Positions 1 through 9,108 of a stretch of 64,000 nucleotides of DNA are shown here, in pieces. The translations under genes and the position numbers were made by a program. Under the pieces are notes generated by a model. That model did no database searches and was not told where the DNA came from. It worked only from the letters and a program-made list of their open reading frames with translations. Source of the stretch: Sphingobium subterraneum (GTDB lineage: Bacteria; Pseudomonadota; Alphaproteobacteria; Sphingomonadales; Sphingomonadaceae); assembly GCF_014199435.1 (NCBI RefSeq), contig NZ_JACIJP010000002.1:350001-414000 (forward strand), given 5' to 3'. Every line of letters begins with the position of its first letter. Position 1 is the first letter of the stretch.

Positions 1-2
1 GT

Positions 3-1283
3 TATGGTCTGGTCAGCGCGCTGGTGCAGGCCGAATCGCTCTCCACCCATCAGGTGCGGCAAGCGCTGGGGATCATGCTTCTGCTCAACGCCGTGCTTGC
101 CGCCGTCCAGCTGGCGGCCGCCCCGCTCGCCGCCGACTATTATCATCAGCCGATGGTGGCCGACCTGCTGCGCGTGCAGGCGCTCATCTATCTGTCGACG
201 CCGTTCACCGCGATCCCGGAAGTGCTGATGGGGCGCAGCCTCGATTTCCGGCGTCCGGCGATCGTCGGCCTGATCGCCGCGCTGGCGGCGGCGGGCGTCG
301 CGGTGGCGGGCGCCATATTGGGCTGGGGCGTGTGGACCCTGGTGTTCGCGCCGATCGTCGGTTTTTACGTGCGCGGGATCGGCTATGCGTTCGCGACGGG
401 GTTCGTGCCGTTCCCCAGCTTCGATTTCCGGGGAGCAGGGTGGATGGTTACCTTCGGCGTATCGCTGCTCGGCGGGCAATTGCTGTGGATCATCCAGAAT
501 CAGGCCGACATCTTTATCGGCGGACGCGTGTTGCCCGCGCATGAGCTGGGCCTTTATTCCGAAGCGCTGTTCCTGACGCAGATTTTCGTCAGCAAGTTCA
601 TTCCGCCGCTGAACGATGTCGCCTTCCCCGCCTATGCGCGGATGCAGAAGGACCCGACCCGGCTCGCGGCCTCTTTCCGGCGCGGCGTGCGCATATTGAT
701 GCTGATCAGTTGCCCGCTCTATTTCGGCATGGCGGCGGCTGCGGGGCCGATCGTCGAGACATTGCTGGGCGCGAAGTGGCTGCCCATGGCGGATTATGTC
801 CGCATTCTTGCGCTCGCCATGCCGTTCATGACGGTGCAGGTAATGTTCGCGCCGCTGAGCAACGCGCTGGGACGACCGGGCACGACCGCCCGCATTTATG
901 GCGTGGGGGCGATCATCATGCCCGTGGCGTTTCTGATCGGTATCCGCTGGGGCGCAACCGGGCTGGCGCTGGCGTGGCTCGCGGGCTTCCCCCTCCTCAC
1001 CTTTGCGACGATTCGCATTGCAGGCAAGCCCGCCGGCATCGGCGTTGCCGATATGGTGCGGGAAAGCGCGCCCGCGGTCTGCGCGTCCGCCGTGATGGCG
1101 CTGATCGTGACGGCGGTGGAGGTCCTGCTGCTGCCCGCCGCCCTGCCCGCGCCGCTCAGGCTGGCCGTGCTGGTGGCGGTTGGCGGGGTAAGCTACCTTC
1201 TCCCGCTCTGGATTTTCGCGCGCCCGATGCTGGGCGAGCTGTTCGCACTCGCCCGGCGGCAACCGGCTGCGGCGGACGCCTGA
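3..1283 (+). CDS. Polysaccharide/LPS flippase (Wzx/PST-like), 5' truncated by window edge
   Basis: The reading frame is open from the first bases of the window, so the N-terminus lies outside it. The visible part, about 426 residues, is a chain of hydrophobic segments (for example residues around LLLNAVLAAVQLAAAPLAA and the stretch near the C-terminus) separated by short basic loops. This is the pattern of polytopic MOP-superfamily exporters. The segment LGLYSEALFLTQIFVSKFI followed by a pair of Pro residues is typical of oligosaccharide flippases of the polysaccharide-synthesis family. Such proteins move undecaprenyl-linked sugar repeats across the inner membrane. No glycosyltransferase neighbour is visible, so the exact polymer cannot be named. 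Confidence 0.8.
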   Translation, partial: YGLVSALVQAESLSTHQVRQALGIMLLLNAVLAAVQLAAAPLAADYYHQPMVADLLRVQALIYLSTPFTAIPEVLMGRSLDFRRPAIVGLIAALAAAGVAVAGAILGWGVWTLVFAPIVGFYVRGIGYAFATGFVPFPSFDFRGAGWMVTFGVSLLGGQLLWIIQNQADIFIGGRVLPAHELGLYSEALFLTQIFVSKFIPPLNDVAFPAYARMQKDPTRLAASFRRGVRILMLISCPLYFGMAAAAGPIVETLLGAKWLPMADYVRILALAMPFMTVQVMFAPLSNALGRPGTTARIYGVGAIIMPVAFLIGIRWGATGLALAWLAGFPLLTFATIRIAGKPAGIGVADMVRESAPAVCASAVMALIVTAVEVLLLPAALPAPLRLAVLVAVGGVSYLLPLWIFARPMLGELFALARRQPAAADA

Positions 1284-1289
1284 CCCGTA

Positions 1290-1718
1290 TCAGGCGCTCT
1301 GGATATAGTCGCGCAGCGCGGCGGCTTCCGCCTCGATCTTGTCGATGCGGTATTTCACGAGATCGCCGATCGAGATGAAGCCCACCAGCCCGTGCGATTC
1401 GACCACGGGCAAATGGCGGATGCGCCGCTGGGTCATCATCGACAGGGCGGTCATGACCGGCAGGTCAGATGTAACGGTGACCGCCGGGCTCGTCATCACG
1501 GACGTAACGGGTTCCGACAGGATCGCCGGGCCGCTGCGTCCGAGCGAGCGCACGACATCGCGTTCCGAGAAAATGCCGATGACTTCGCCCCCATCCACCA
1601 CCGGCACGCAGCCGATTCGACGCTCGGCCAGGAGCGTGATTGCATCCTGCACGCTTGAATCGCGGCCAAGCTGCACCACTTCATGGCCCTTGCCCTGCAA
1701 AATCGCCGATATCGTCAT
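1290..1718 (-). CDS. CBS-domain-pair protein
   Basis: This 142-residue protein is two CBS domains in tandem (roughly residues 10-65 and 75-130) with almost no extra sequence. Motifs such as RIGCVPVVDGGEVIGIFSERDVVR and RRIRHLPVVESHGLVGFISIGDLV are characteristic, with the GxxS/T-x-x-D nucleotide-contact positions kept. Stand-alone CBS pairs bind adenine nucleotides and sense energy state; the partner protein is not identifiable. I chose the ATG at 1718 over the one at 1736 because an AGGAG lies 6 nt before it. It is convergent with the flippase gene, with a gap of only a few bases. Confidence 0.9.
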   Translation of the reverse strand: MTISAILQGKGHEVVQLGRDSSVQDAITLLAERRIGCVPVVDGGEVIGIFSERDVVRSLGRSGPAILSEPVTSVMTSPAVTVTSDLPVMTALSMMTQRRIRHLPVVESHGLVGFISIGDLVKYRIDKIEAEAAALRDYIQSA

Positions 1719-1806
1719 CGATCTCTCCTGTTTCATCGTCGGTTCTCAGTCCGCCCCTTGATGATCCCATTTTCGTCGGCCAAAGGGAAGTCCAAAGGAA
1801 TGTCGC

Positions 1807-2106
1807 ATGTCTCCAAAAGCGCTAGACGATCCCGAAATTGCCGCCACCGCCTGGGCCCGTTTCCGTGGGTTGATGCGCTGGATGGCGTTGTCGGGCGCAC
1901 TGTGCGTGCTCGCCGTGCTTGGCTTTCTCTATTGGATCGGCACACCGATGCCGATTCACATGATCATCGCGACAACGGCGGGGGTATGGTGCACGTTCAT
2001 GCTGGGCACGGCGCTGATGTCGCTCGCTTTCCTGTCCAGCGGCACCGGGCATGACGAGCAGATCGACGATCGGCTGAAAAAGGAAGCAGGCTATGACGAA
2101 ACGTGA
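1807..2106 (+). CDS. Small two-TM membrane protein, unknown function
   Basis: The 99-residue product has two hydrophobic segments (about residues 25-46 and 50-77) and a charged C-terminal tail ending in DDRLKKEAGYDET. No family is recognised with certainty. Its last 14 bases overlap the start of the thioesterase gene in another frame, so the two are probably translationally coupled. An AAGGAA sequence lies before the ATG. The role is unknown; the coupling suggests an envelope or lipid context, but that is inference. Confidence 0.7.
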   Translation: MSPKALDDPEIAATAWARFRGLMRWMALSGALCVLAVLGFLYWIGTPMPIHMIIATTAGVWCTFMLGTALMSLAFLSSGTGHDEQIDDRLKKEAGYDET

Positions 2107-2470
2107 CCCGGTGCTGCGCACGATGCCGAGCCCGGCGGACATCAACGCCAATGGCCATATCTTCGGCGGATGGGTGCTGAGCCAGATGGACATCGCGGGT
2201 GGTATCATCGCCACACGGGCCGCCAAGGGCGCGGTCGCCACGGTCGCGATCGAGGCGATGGAGTTCATCACGCCCATCCTGTTGCACGACCTGATTTCCG
2301 TCTATGCTGCGGTGGAGCGGCGCGGGCGGACGTCGCTCGCCATCCGCATCGATGTCGCGGCGACGCGGACGGGTGTCGATGTTCCCGTGACGAGCGGTCT
2401 GTTCACCTTCGTCGCGCTGGACGAGAATGCCCGGCCCCGGCCGCTGCCGCCGGAAACCGATCAATCCTGA
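2093..2470 (+). CDS. Acyl-CoA thioesterase, YciA-like hotdog protein
   Basis: This 125-residue single hotdog domain carries the N-terminal signature NANGHIFGGWVLSQMDIAGG, the conserved HxFGG/D active-site stretch of the YciA/BACH thioesterases, followed by the EAMEFITPILLHDL strand. Such enzymes hydrolyse short- to long-chain acyl-CoAs in the cytosol. Length matches the family. The gene overlaps the preceding small membrane protein gene by 14 nt and converges on the DUF4139 gene, with which it shares 10 bases of 3' end. Confidence 0.88.
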   Translation: MTKRDPVLRTMPSPADINANGHIFGGWVLSQMDIAGGIIATRAAKGAVATVAIEAMEFITPILLHDLISVYAAVERRGRTSLAIRIDVAATRTGVDVPVTSGLFTFVALDENARPRPLPPETDQS

Positions 2471-4023
2471 CGGCGCAGGCTGTAGTCCAGCACCGCCTTA
2501 CCGTTGGCGGGCAGGGTTAGCGCCCAGAGCCGCCCGCCATCCTTGGGGGTCAGCGTCCTGCCCGACGCGACCAGGTCATAGCCGTCCGTGCGGTCGATGA
2601 GGATTTCGACGGGAGCGGGACGATCGAGCGCGCTGGTGAGGGTGACGCGCACGCGGCGCAGCGTGCCGTCATCATCGGTCGAGAGGGTTTCCTGCTGGAT
2701 GCGGAGCTGATCGTTCGATCCAGCGTCGATTTCGACTTTCTCTCCCACGGCGCGGTCGCGCATCTGCGCATCGGCGAGCAGCAGCTCGTCGTCGGCGCGT
2801 TCCTGCATCACCACAAGGCCGCCCGAGGGCAGCGGGATGCCGAGGCCGTCCTTGTCCTTATTCTGCATGCGCAGCGCGATGCCGATCGGGCGACTCGCAG
2901 TGTCGCTCTGAAAGGGTGAGAGGGTGGCGCGGTAGAAAAGCGTGAAGGGCACCTTTGCCTTTTGCAGCAGGGCGACCTGTTTCTGGCCGTTGGAAGAAAT
3001 GTCCACCGGCATGGGCACGCGGTAGAGTTTGAGGTCGCCCAGTTCTTCCTGCCGCGCGATCGAATCGGCGGCGATATTGCCTTTGGCCATGCGCATCGCC
3101 TGGGGCGCTGCCGCGACCGCCATTTCATACATCATCGGCATGGGCGGCGCCGGTGGCGGAGGGACCGGCAGGCCCCACGCATCATGCGTGCTGGTGCTGT
3201 CCATTGGCCAGCATTGCAGGTTGAGCACCGGCGAAGGCGGCTGGGCGACGAGCGTGCCGAAATCGCTGGTGCGGTTGGGCGCGCCCGCGACCGCGAGCAG
3301 CTGCGCGCCGTCGAAACCGGCGCTGTTGCCATTGGCGAGCGTCAGCCAGGCGAACAGGTCGAGCGTTTTGCCGTCCTCCGCCACGCGCGCGACATAGCTT
3401 GCGCCCCAATCGAAGCCGGTGGCCAGATAGGTGAGGGTCACGTCGACCGTGGTGGCGCCGGGGCTGGCGGTGTTGACCGTGAACGTGGGCTTGGCCGAAA
3501 GGCCTTCCGGCACGCCGTCATAGACGATCGTTTCGGGCAGGCCCGAGCAGCGCAGCGCCTCCACCCCCTCCGCCGTTTGCAGAACGACCGCGTTGTTGGG
3601 GCCGGAGCGGATGATCGCGTCGCTTTCGCTGACCTTGCCGGTCTGGCGATTCGTGCGGCGCAGATGAACGCGATTGCCGAGCCACCCGTCGAGCAGCGAG
3701 GCGGGCGAGAGCAGACGCGCGTCGCGATTCTTTTCCGATACGCCGCCGGGAAGGCCCGTGACGACCGCGCTCACCGCGAGCATCCCGTCGGCCACGCCCT
3801 CGAAACGGATCGTGCTTTCCCCGGCGGGAAGGGTGATGCGGCGCTTTTCCGATACCAGCGCATAGCCGTTGGGCCAGCGCGGATCGATCCGCCCCTCGCC
3901 GCGGTTCGGATCGCGATAGACGGTGACCGAAGTGGCGAGCGGCGCGGCGGAGGTGACCACCGGCTGGGCGAGTGCAGGGGAGAGGGCTAGTACGGCCAAC
4001 AGCATCCCCACGGCTACTTTCAC
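2461..4023 (-). CDS. DUF4139 domain protein, exported (copy 1)
   Basis: The product of about 520 residues starts with a signal peptide (VKVAVGMLLAVLALSPALAQ) and carries an N-terminal DUF4140-like region (VYRDPNRGEGRIDP) and a C-terminal DUF4139 beta-rich region with LTYLATGFDWGASYVA. Proline- and Met-rich sequence near the middle (VPPPPAPPMPMM) is a linker. I place the start at the GTG at 4023, behind GGGGTGG; a longer frame up to 4155 is only translated repeat DNA. The family is exported and of unknown function. It shares the W-x-A/S-x-Y-V core with the adjacent copy 2, so the two look like diverged tandem paralogues in one operon. Confidence 0.85.
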   Translation of the reverse strand: MKVAVGMLLAVLALSPALAQPVVTSAAPLATSVTVYRDPNRGEGRIDPRWPNGYALVSEKRRITLPAGESTIRFEGVADGMLAVSAVVTGLPGGVSEKNRDARLLSPASLLDGWLGNRVHLRRTNRQTGKVSESDAIIRSGPNNAVVLQTAEGVEALRCSGLPETIVYDGVPEGLSAKPTFTVNTASPGATTVDVTLTYLATGFDWGASYVARVAEDGKTLDLFAWLTLANGNSAGFDGAQLLAVAGAPNRTSDFGTLVAQPPSPVLNLQCWPMDSTSTHDAWGLPVPPPPAPPMPMMYEMAVAAAPQAMRMAKGNIAADSIARQEELGDLKLYRVPMPVDISSNGQKQVALLQKAKVPFTLFYRATLSPFQSDTASRPIGIALRMQNKDKDGLGIPLPSGGLVVMQERADDELLLADAQMRDRAVGEKVEIDAGSNDQLRIQQETLSTDDDGTLRRVRVTLTSALDRPAPVEILIDRTDGYDLVASGRTLTPKDGGRLWALTLPANGKAVLDYSLRRQD

Positions 4024-4029
4024 CCACCC

Positions 4030-4134
4030 CCGTTCGGTCTGAGCCCTTCGACTGCCTGCTTGCGGCAGGCGCTCAGGACAGGCGCAGTCGAGAAACGTCA
4101 CGCGATGCATCTCGACTACGCTCGATGCGAACGG
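4030..4134. repeat. CCGTTCG-ended palindromic repeat, copy D
   Basis: The element is bounded by CCGTTCG (4030-4036) and CGAACGG (4128-4134). It contains CTGAGC-CCTTCGAC-type internal sequence and an inner hairpin GCCTGC/GCAGGC (4054-4070). It belongs to the same family as the copies at 7835, 9018 and 26540. It lies exactly between the two DUF4139 genes, and its left end touches the ribosome-binding region of copy 1. Confidence 0.8.
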
Positions 4135-4159
4135 AGTTTTGGCGATTGGACCCACGTTA

Positions 4160-5614
4160 TTAATACCGGGTCTCGAACGTCGCGGTCACACTGGTCTTGC
4201 CATTGGCGGGGACGGCCACGGTCCAGACGACCGAATCGGCATTGCGGCGCTTGCTCGGCGTTGATTCGGAAAGGACACGGGTGTCGGCCCAGTAAAAGTC
4301 GAGGCCCGCTTGCACCAGATCGACGCTGATCGCGTCCGGTTTGGCGTTGGTGATGTCGTAGCGCATGGTCGTCCGCCACTTGGTATCGGTGATGCGCGTG
4401 CGGGTTTCGACCACCGGCTGCACCTTCACGTCGAACGCCTGGCCGGTGACGAGCGCCAGCTCGCTGCCCATCGGCGTGTGGCCGATGCCGTTCTCGCCGA
4501 TGAATTGCGGCGCACCGGCGGCGTCCTTCATATAGAAGCGCACCGTCCCGGCCGGAAGAGCGTCGCCCAGCCCGCCTTTGGCGGAGGTCGAGAATTTGAC
4601 CGTGCTGTTGAAGCTGACGGGCTCGCTTTGAGTGCCCAGCCAGGGGTTCGTATATTCCCACGTCGCCTTGGCGGGGACGCCCTGCACGTCGAGGAAGCTC
4701 ACCTGCTTGGTCTGTGCGTTGGCGATCGTGGTGCGCGCGCCGATGGGGTAAAGATAGAAGTCGCCCAGCCGTTCGCGCCCCGGCGTTTCGGTGCCGGCAG
4801 TGCGGATGCCCGAAGGCGGCTGCGGGCGGTAGATGCTGCGGTTGTAGACCTGCGGCCGGTCCTGCTGGTTGACGCTCCCCGCAACCAGCAGGGTGTTGGC
4901 ATTATTATAAGTGGTGCCGCTGTTGTTGGTGAGCGTGACCCAGCCCTGCACGTCGATCCGGCCTGCCTTCGCATCGAAGAGCGCGACATAATCGGCGCTC
5001 CAGCCCAGACCTGGCGTCAGATAGCGCAGCGAGGCAGGCCGCGTCCCCGCCCGATCGCTGTTCACGCGGACCGAGAGCGTCGGGCGCGCGCGCAGGTTGG
5101 GCGGGACCTTGTCGAAGATCACCCGCACGGGCAGGCCGTCGTCGCGCAGCACCTCGATCCGGTTGCCGATCTGCAGCACGACGCCGCCATTGACGGCCAG
5201 CACCTTCGCCTGCTCGCGGGTTTCCGCGCCGGTGCCGGGGTTGGTGCGCACGATCGTCACCGTTTGGCCGACCGCCTTTTCCATCAGCTTGTCGGGGGAC
5301 AGCAGATCGAAATCGAAATTCTGTTCGATGATCGACGTTCCCGCCGCGGCGAAGGACAGGGTTTCCGGGCGGATCTGCGCCGATACATCGGGAAATTCGA
5401 TCCGGCTGGTGCCGCTGCCGATGTTGAGTTGCCGCACGTCCTGCACCAAAGCAAGATTGTCGTTATAGATGGTGACGGACATATCGCCCTGCGCGCTCGG
5501 CCCGGTCGGGTTCTGCGCGGCGGCGCCATTATCGTCCTGCGCGATCAGCGGCGCAGCGGATGCGCTGGCCAGCAGAAGGGCGAGCGTGAAGGCGGCATAT
5601 TTCGGGGCGATCAT
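4160..5614 (-). CDS. DUF4139 domain protein, exported (copy 2)
   Basis: The product of about 484 residues begins with a signal peptide (MIAPKYAAFTLALLLASASAAPLIAQ). It then has the VTIYNDNLALVQDVRQL segment of the N-terminal DUF4140-like domain and, centrally, LRYLTPGLGWSADYVALFD, the core of DUF4139. The start at 5614 is preferred because AGGAG lies 7 nt before it. The gene is followed, after the repeat at 4030-4134, by copy 1 on the same strand. Function of the family is unknown; both proteins should reach the periplasm or outer membrane. Confidence 0.87.
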   Translation of the reverse strand: MIAPKYAAFTLALLLASASAAPLIAQDDNGAAAQNPTGPSAQGDMSVTIYNDNLALVQDVRQLNIGSGTSRIEFPDVSAQIRPETLSFAAAGTSIIEQNFDFDLLSPDKLMEKAVGQTVTIVRTNPGTGAETREQAKVLAVNGGVVLQIGNRIEVLRDDGLPVRVIFDKVPPNLRARPTLSVRVNSDRAGTRPASLRYLTPGLGWSADYVALFDAKAGRIDVQGWVTLTNNSGTTYNNANTLLVAGSVNQQDRPQVYNRSIYRPQPPSGIRTAGTETPGRERLGDFYLYPIGARTTIANAQTKQVSFLDVQGVPAKATWEYTNPWLGTQSEPVSFNSTVKFSTSAKGGLGDALPAGTVRFYMKDAAGAPQFIGENGIGHTPMGSELALVTGQAFDVKVQPVVETRTRITDTKWRTTMRYDITNAKPDAISVDLVQAGLDFYWADTRVLSESTPSKRRNADSVVWTVAVPANGKTSVTATFETRY

Positions 5615-5671
5615 CGGCATTCTCCTGCGTCTTTCCTGCCCATGTGCCCGGCGCGGACCACGCGCACAAAC

Positions 5672-5698
5672 AAAAAGGCGATGCATTGCTGCACCGCC
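5672..5698 (-). terminator. Rho-independent terminator after the DUF4167 gene
   Basis: On the minus strand a 9-bp stem (5690-5698 with 5677-5685, one G-U pair) closes a GCAA tetraloop and is followed at once by five Ts (5672-5676 on the plus strand read as A). It lies 52 nt past the DUF4167 stop codon. Confidence 0.8.
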
Positions 5699-5750
5699 TC
5701 TTGATCGCTGACACAGGATGATCCTGCGATGAACGGTTCGCCGTATCTGC

Positions 5751-6746
5751 TTATTGCGCAGCTTCCACGTCTACGCGGCGGGGGCGACCCCGTTTGCGCG
5801 GCGCAGGCGCGGGCTCTTCGGCGGTTTCGGATATGTCCGGGCGCGGGATGGCGGGCGGCAGGGCAGCAAGGTCGAGACCCAGGCTCTCCTGCGGCGCTTC
5901 GTCCTTCGCGACACGCGGCGGACGGCCGCGACGGGGACGGGGTGCAGGCGCTTCGGGGGCGGACGCTTCCGGCGTCGTTTCGATCACCGCATGTCCGGCA
6001 CTGCCGTTGGCGACAGGAACCGCATCCTCGGCCGCATCCCGGCGGCGGGGCGCGCGGTCGTCTGAGCGCGGCGTCCGATTGCGGGTGTTGCGGACCGGCT
6101 CACGGTCGTCCGCCGCGTCACGGCTGTCTTCGCGTCCCGGGTCGCGCCCATATTCGCGGGGCTGGTCACGGCCCTGATCCCGTCCGGCCTGATCGCGGGC
6201 TACGTCCCGATTTCCATCGCGATTGCCGTCGCGGTTGCGGTCCCGGTTACCGTCGCGATTCTGGTCGCGCGGCTCACGCCCCTGATCGCGGGTGTCGCGG
6301 CGCGGCTGCTCGCGCATCTGCTGGGGCTGCTGCCCGCGGCCACCGTCACCACGGCCGCCGTCGCTGTCCGCGCTGGTGTAATCCTGCGCGCCATCCTCGA
6401 ACGAACTGCCTTCGCTGTCCTCGCCGAAATCGTCGAAGCCCTCGTCGTTGCGACGGAAGCGTGCCTGCTGGCCCTGGCCCTGACCCTGTTCTTCCTGACG
6501 CGAGCGGTTGTCCGCCAGCACTCGGAAATAATGGTCGGCAAACTGGAGATAATATTCCGCGTTGACCCGATCCCCCGCCAACTGGGCGTCGCGCGCCATG
6601 TTGCGGTACTTCTCCAGAAGCTGGGGAGCATTGCCACGCGCGCGGTTGTCGATCCGGTTGCCGTTGTCGCCACCCCGGTTTCCACCATTGGGGCGGCCAT
6701 TGTTCCGGCCGCGATTGCGGCGGCCGGCCTGACGATTATTGATCAA
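5751..6746 (-). CDS. DUF4167 domain protein
   Basis: The N-terminus (Arg/Asn/Gly-rich RNA-binding-like tail, then LLEKYRNMARDAQLAGDRVNAEYYLQFADHYFRVL, about residues 42-80) is the diagnostic DUF4167 domain of alphaproteobacteria. The remaining 250 residues are low-complexity, with long RDxNRDxNRD repeats (about residues 150-200) and a C-terminal basic region with two AT-hook-like PRRGRPPR and PRKRGRPRR motifs. The start is a TTG with AAGGA 7 nt upstream. The gene follows prmC, the usual order in this class. Function is unknown; the motifs suggest nucleic-acid binding. Confidence 0.9.
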   Translation of the reverse strand: MINNRQAGRRNRGRNNGRPNGGNRGGDNGNRIDNRARGNAPQLLEKYRNMARDAQLAGDRVNAEYYLQFADHYFRVLADNRSRQEEQGQGQGQQARFRRNDEGFDDFGEDSEGSSFEDGAQDYTSADSDGGRGDGGRGQQPQQMREQPRRDTRDQGREPRDQNRDGNRDRNRDGNRDGNRDVARDQAGRDQGRDQPREYGRDPGREDSRDAADDREPVRNTRNRTPRSDDRAPRRRDAAEDAVPVANGSAGHAVIETTPEASAPEAPAPRPRRGRPPRVAKDEAPQESLGLDLAALPPAIPRPDISETAEEPAPAPRKRGRPRRVDVEAAQ

Positions 6747-6991
6747 ATCTGGGTCCTTGCTTCAATGCCATCCCTGTTGCACTGTCCCCGGAAGACGCCA
6801 ATCGCACCTTGCGGGTTCGGGCCGATCATCCGCCCGGACCTCCAGTCTGCCAGAGGTGGGCCGCACCGTCATGACTTGGGGAGTGGAAGGATCCCGTTCC
6901 CTCTGAACAGAGACCATTCCTGCGCCCCCTCTAACCGCTCCGGAGGAAAAAACCAAGAAAAATTCGCTTCGCAGCCAGGATGGTTCTGCTT

Positions 6992-7828
6992 TTATCTGTT
7001 CCGCATTTGCACAGACAGGCAACGGGCGCGACCACCCAGATCGCGGTGGAGGGCAACCGCCAGCCCTTCGGCGGCAAACAGCGCGGCAGCACTCTCACCC
7101 TGATCAAAACCGATCTCAATGACGGCGATCCCTGCGGGCGCGAGCAGGCCCGGCACTTGCGGGGCGATGACGCGGTAGGCATCCAGCCCGTCGGCCCCCG
7201 CGAACAGCGCCAGATGCGGTTCATGGTCGGCCACATCGCGCGGCAAGAGAGCGTGCGTGGAAATATAGGGCGGGTTGGCGAGAATCAGGTCGAAGCGCGT
7301 ATCCAGCCCCTCCCCCCAATTTCCCTGTGCGAAGCTCGCGCGATCGGCCATGCCGGTGCGCCGGGCATTATCGCCCGCAATGTCCAGCGCAGCTTGCGAG
7401 AGGTCGACCCCCAGGCCAGTCGCGTCCCGCCATTCGTCGAGCGCGGCGAGCAGCAGGGCGCCCGAACCGGTGCCAAGATCGAGAATGCGCTGCGGCGGCG
7501 TGCGCCCCGCGAAATGCGCGACCGCCACCTCGACCAGCGTCTCGCTGTCCGGCCGGGGGGTGAGCACATCGGCGGACACGCGCAGGGTCAGCGTCCAGAA
7601 ATCGCGCGTGCCGGTGATGTGCGAGACCGGCTCTGCATCCATGCGGCGTTCGACCAGCGCCGCGAAGCCGGGCGGCACGTCCATGCGGTGGAGATGGAGG
7701 ATCAGCTCTTCGCGCGTGATCCCGGCGGCGTGCGCCATCAACAGTTCGGCGTCCAGCCGGGGCGTATCACTGACGGTCGCGATGCGGGTGGCGGCGTCGC
7801 GGAGGGATTGGGCGGCTTCTCCTGTCAC
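6992..7828 (-). CDS. prmC: Release factor glutamine N5-methyltransferase
   Basis: This 278-residue protein has the PrmC N-terminal helical domain, the SAM-binding motif ILDLGTGSGALLLA and the catalytic NPPY motif (LILANPPYIST). It methylates the Gln of the GGQ loop of release factors, and it lies directly downstream of prfA. I chose the GTG at 7828, which is preceded by GGAGGGGG. The longer frame to 7948 would translate the palindromic repeat and overlap prfA. The repeat end itself forms part of this ribosome-binding site. Confidence 0.93.
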   Translation of the reverse strand: MTGEAAQSLRDAATRIATVSDTPRLDAELLMAHAAGITREELILHLHRMDVPPGFAALVERRMDAEPVSHITGTRDFWTLTLRVSADVLTPRPDSETLVEVAVAHFAGRTPPQRILDLGTGSGALLLAALDEWRDATGLGVDLSQAALDIAGDNARRTGMADRASFAQGNWGEGLDTRFDLILANPPYISTHALLPRDVADHEPHLALFAGADGLDAYRVIAPQVPGLLAPAGIAVIEIGFDQGESAAALFAAEGLAVALHRDLGGRARCLSVQMRNR

Positions 7829-7834
7829 TGCCCC

Positions 7835-7904
7835 CTCCGTTCGTCTCGAGCGCAGTAAAGAGACATCACGCGTGGCATCTCGACACCGCGCGATGCGGAC
7901 GGAG
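7835..7904. repeat. CCGTTCG-ended palindromic repeat, copy C
   Basis: A 9-base end CTCCGTTCG at 7835 is mirrored, with one mismatch, by CGGACGGAG at 7896-7904. It fills nearly the whole 94-nt gap between prfA and prmC. The interior is diverged from copies B and D (CTCGAG-CGCAGT and ATCTCGACA). Confidence 0.7.
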
Positions 7905-7922
7905 AGTGTACAGCACCTGAAT

Positions 7923-9008
7923 TCACCCCACCCCGTCCAGCTGCGCAAGGCGGGCGGCTTCGTCTTCGGCGATCAGCGCGGAGATGACCTCGTCCAGCCC
8001 CGGCCCTTCCAATATTTCCGGCAGGCGGTGGAGGGTCAGGTTGATGCGGTGGTCGGTGACGCGCCCCTGCGGGAAATTATAGGTGCGGATGCGCTCGGAC
8101 CGGTCGCCCGATCCGACCATCGCCTTGCGCGCGCCCGCCTGCTCGCTGTGCGCCCGCTCGCGCTCCAGCTCGTAAAGGCGGGTGCGCAGCACCTTCATCG
8201 CCTTGTCCTTGTTCTTGTGCTGGCTGCGCTGGTCCTGCTGGATGACGACGAGGCCGGTGGGAAGATGGGTCAGGCGCACCGCCGAATCGGTGGTGTTGAC
8301 GTGCTGCCCGCCCGCTCCGGACGCGCGGTAGATGTCGATCTTGAGGTCGGCGTCGTTGATCTGCACGTCGACGTCCTCCGGCTCGGGCAGGACGGCGACG
8401 GTGGCGGCCGATGTGTGGATGCGCCCGCCGCTTTCGGTCGTCGGCACGCGCTGGACGCGGTGGACGCCGCTTTCGAACTTCAGCCGCGCGAACACGCCGA
8501 CACCCGTGACGGAGGCGACGACTTCCTTGAACCCGCCGACTTCGGACGGGCTGGCGGAGATCAGTTCCATCTTCCAGCCGCGTTCGTCGGCATAGCGCTG
8601 GTACATGCGGAAAAGATCGCCCGCGAACAGCGCCGCCTCGTCGCCGCCGGTCCCGGCGCGGATTTCGAGCATGGCGGGCTTGTCGTCGGCGGCGTCGCGG
8701 GGAAGAAGTTGCAGCGCCAGCGCGCGTTCCGCCTGCGGCAGCTCGACGCGCAGGGACTGCATTTCCTCCTGCGCCATCGCGCGCATCTCGGCATCGGCCT
8801 CCGCCCCACTGGCGAGGGTTTCGAGATTGGCGATTTCGGTGTGGAGCGCGGCGAGCGCCCGCGCGGCCTTCACCACCGGCTCCAGCTCGGCATATTCCTT
8901 GGAGAGGCGCACGAATTCCTGCGGATCGAGGTCGGGCCGGGCCATGCTCGCCTGCACCTCCTCAAACCGCGCCTCGATCTGCGCGATGCGGGCGGGGGAG
9001 ATGGTCAT
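7923..9008 (-). CDS. prfA: Peptide chain release factor 1
   Basis: The 361-residue length is normal for RF1. It has the catalytic GGQ loop ([19 protein letters not shown]) and the switch-loop and domain-4 sequence typical of class-I factors. It ends translation at UAA and UAG. It lies between hisS and prmC on the same strand, spaced by palindromic repeats. The start ATG at 9008 is preceded by GGAGGGTGG, formed by the edge of the repeat at 9018-9098. Confidence 0.97.
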   Translation of the reverse strand: MTISPARIAQIEARFEEVQASMARPDLDPQEFVRLSKEYAELEPVVKAARALAALHTEIANLETLASGAEADAEMRAMAQEEMQSLRVELPQAERALALQLLPRDAADDKPAMLEIRAGTGGDEAALFAGDLFRMYQRYADERGWKMELISASPSEVGGFKEVVASVTGVGVFARLKFESGVHRVQRVPTTESGGRIHTSAATVAVLPEPEDVDVQINDADLKIDIYRASGAGGQHVNTTDSAVRLTHLPTGLVVIQQDQRSQHKNKDKAMKVLRTRLYELERERAHSEQAGARKAMVGSGDRSERIRTYNFPQGRVTDHRINLTLHRLPEILEGPGLDEVISALIAEDEAARLAQLDGVG

Positions 9009-9017
9009 TACACCACC

Positions 9018-9098
9018 CTCCGTTCGCCCTGAGCCTGTCGAAGGGCAGTACTATTCTTAGAGAAGGACAAGGCTTCGACAAGCTCAGCCCGAACGGAG
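9018..9098. repeat. CCGTTCG-ended palindromic repeat, copy B
   Basis: Two 26-nt arms (9018-9043 and 9073-9098) are inverted copies differing at only about two positions. They start with CTCCGTTCG and contain CTGAGC and GTCGAAG. A 29-nt AT-richer loop lies between. The element occupies the gap between hisS and prfA, so it would form a large hairpin in a joint transcript and supplies the prfA Shine-Dalgarno at its outer edge. Confidence 0.9.
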
Positions 9099-9108
9099 AG
9101 GGGTGCGA

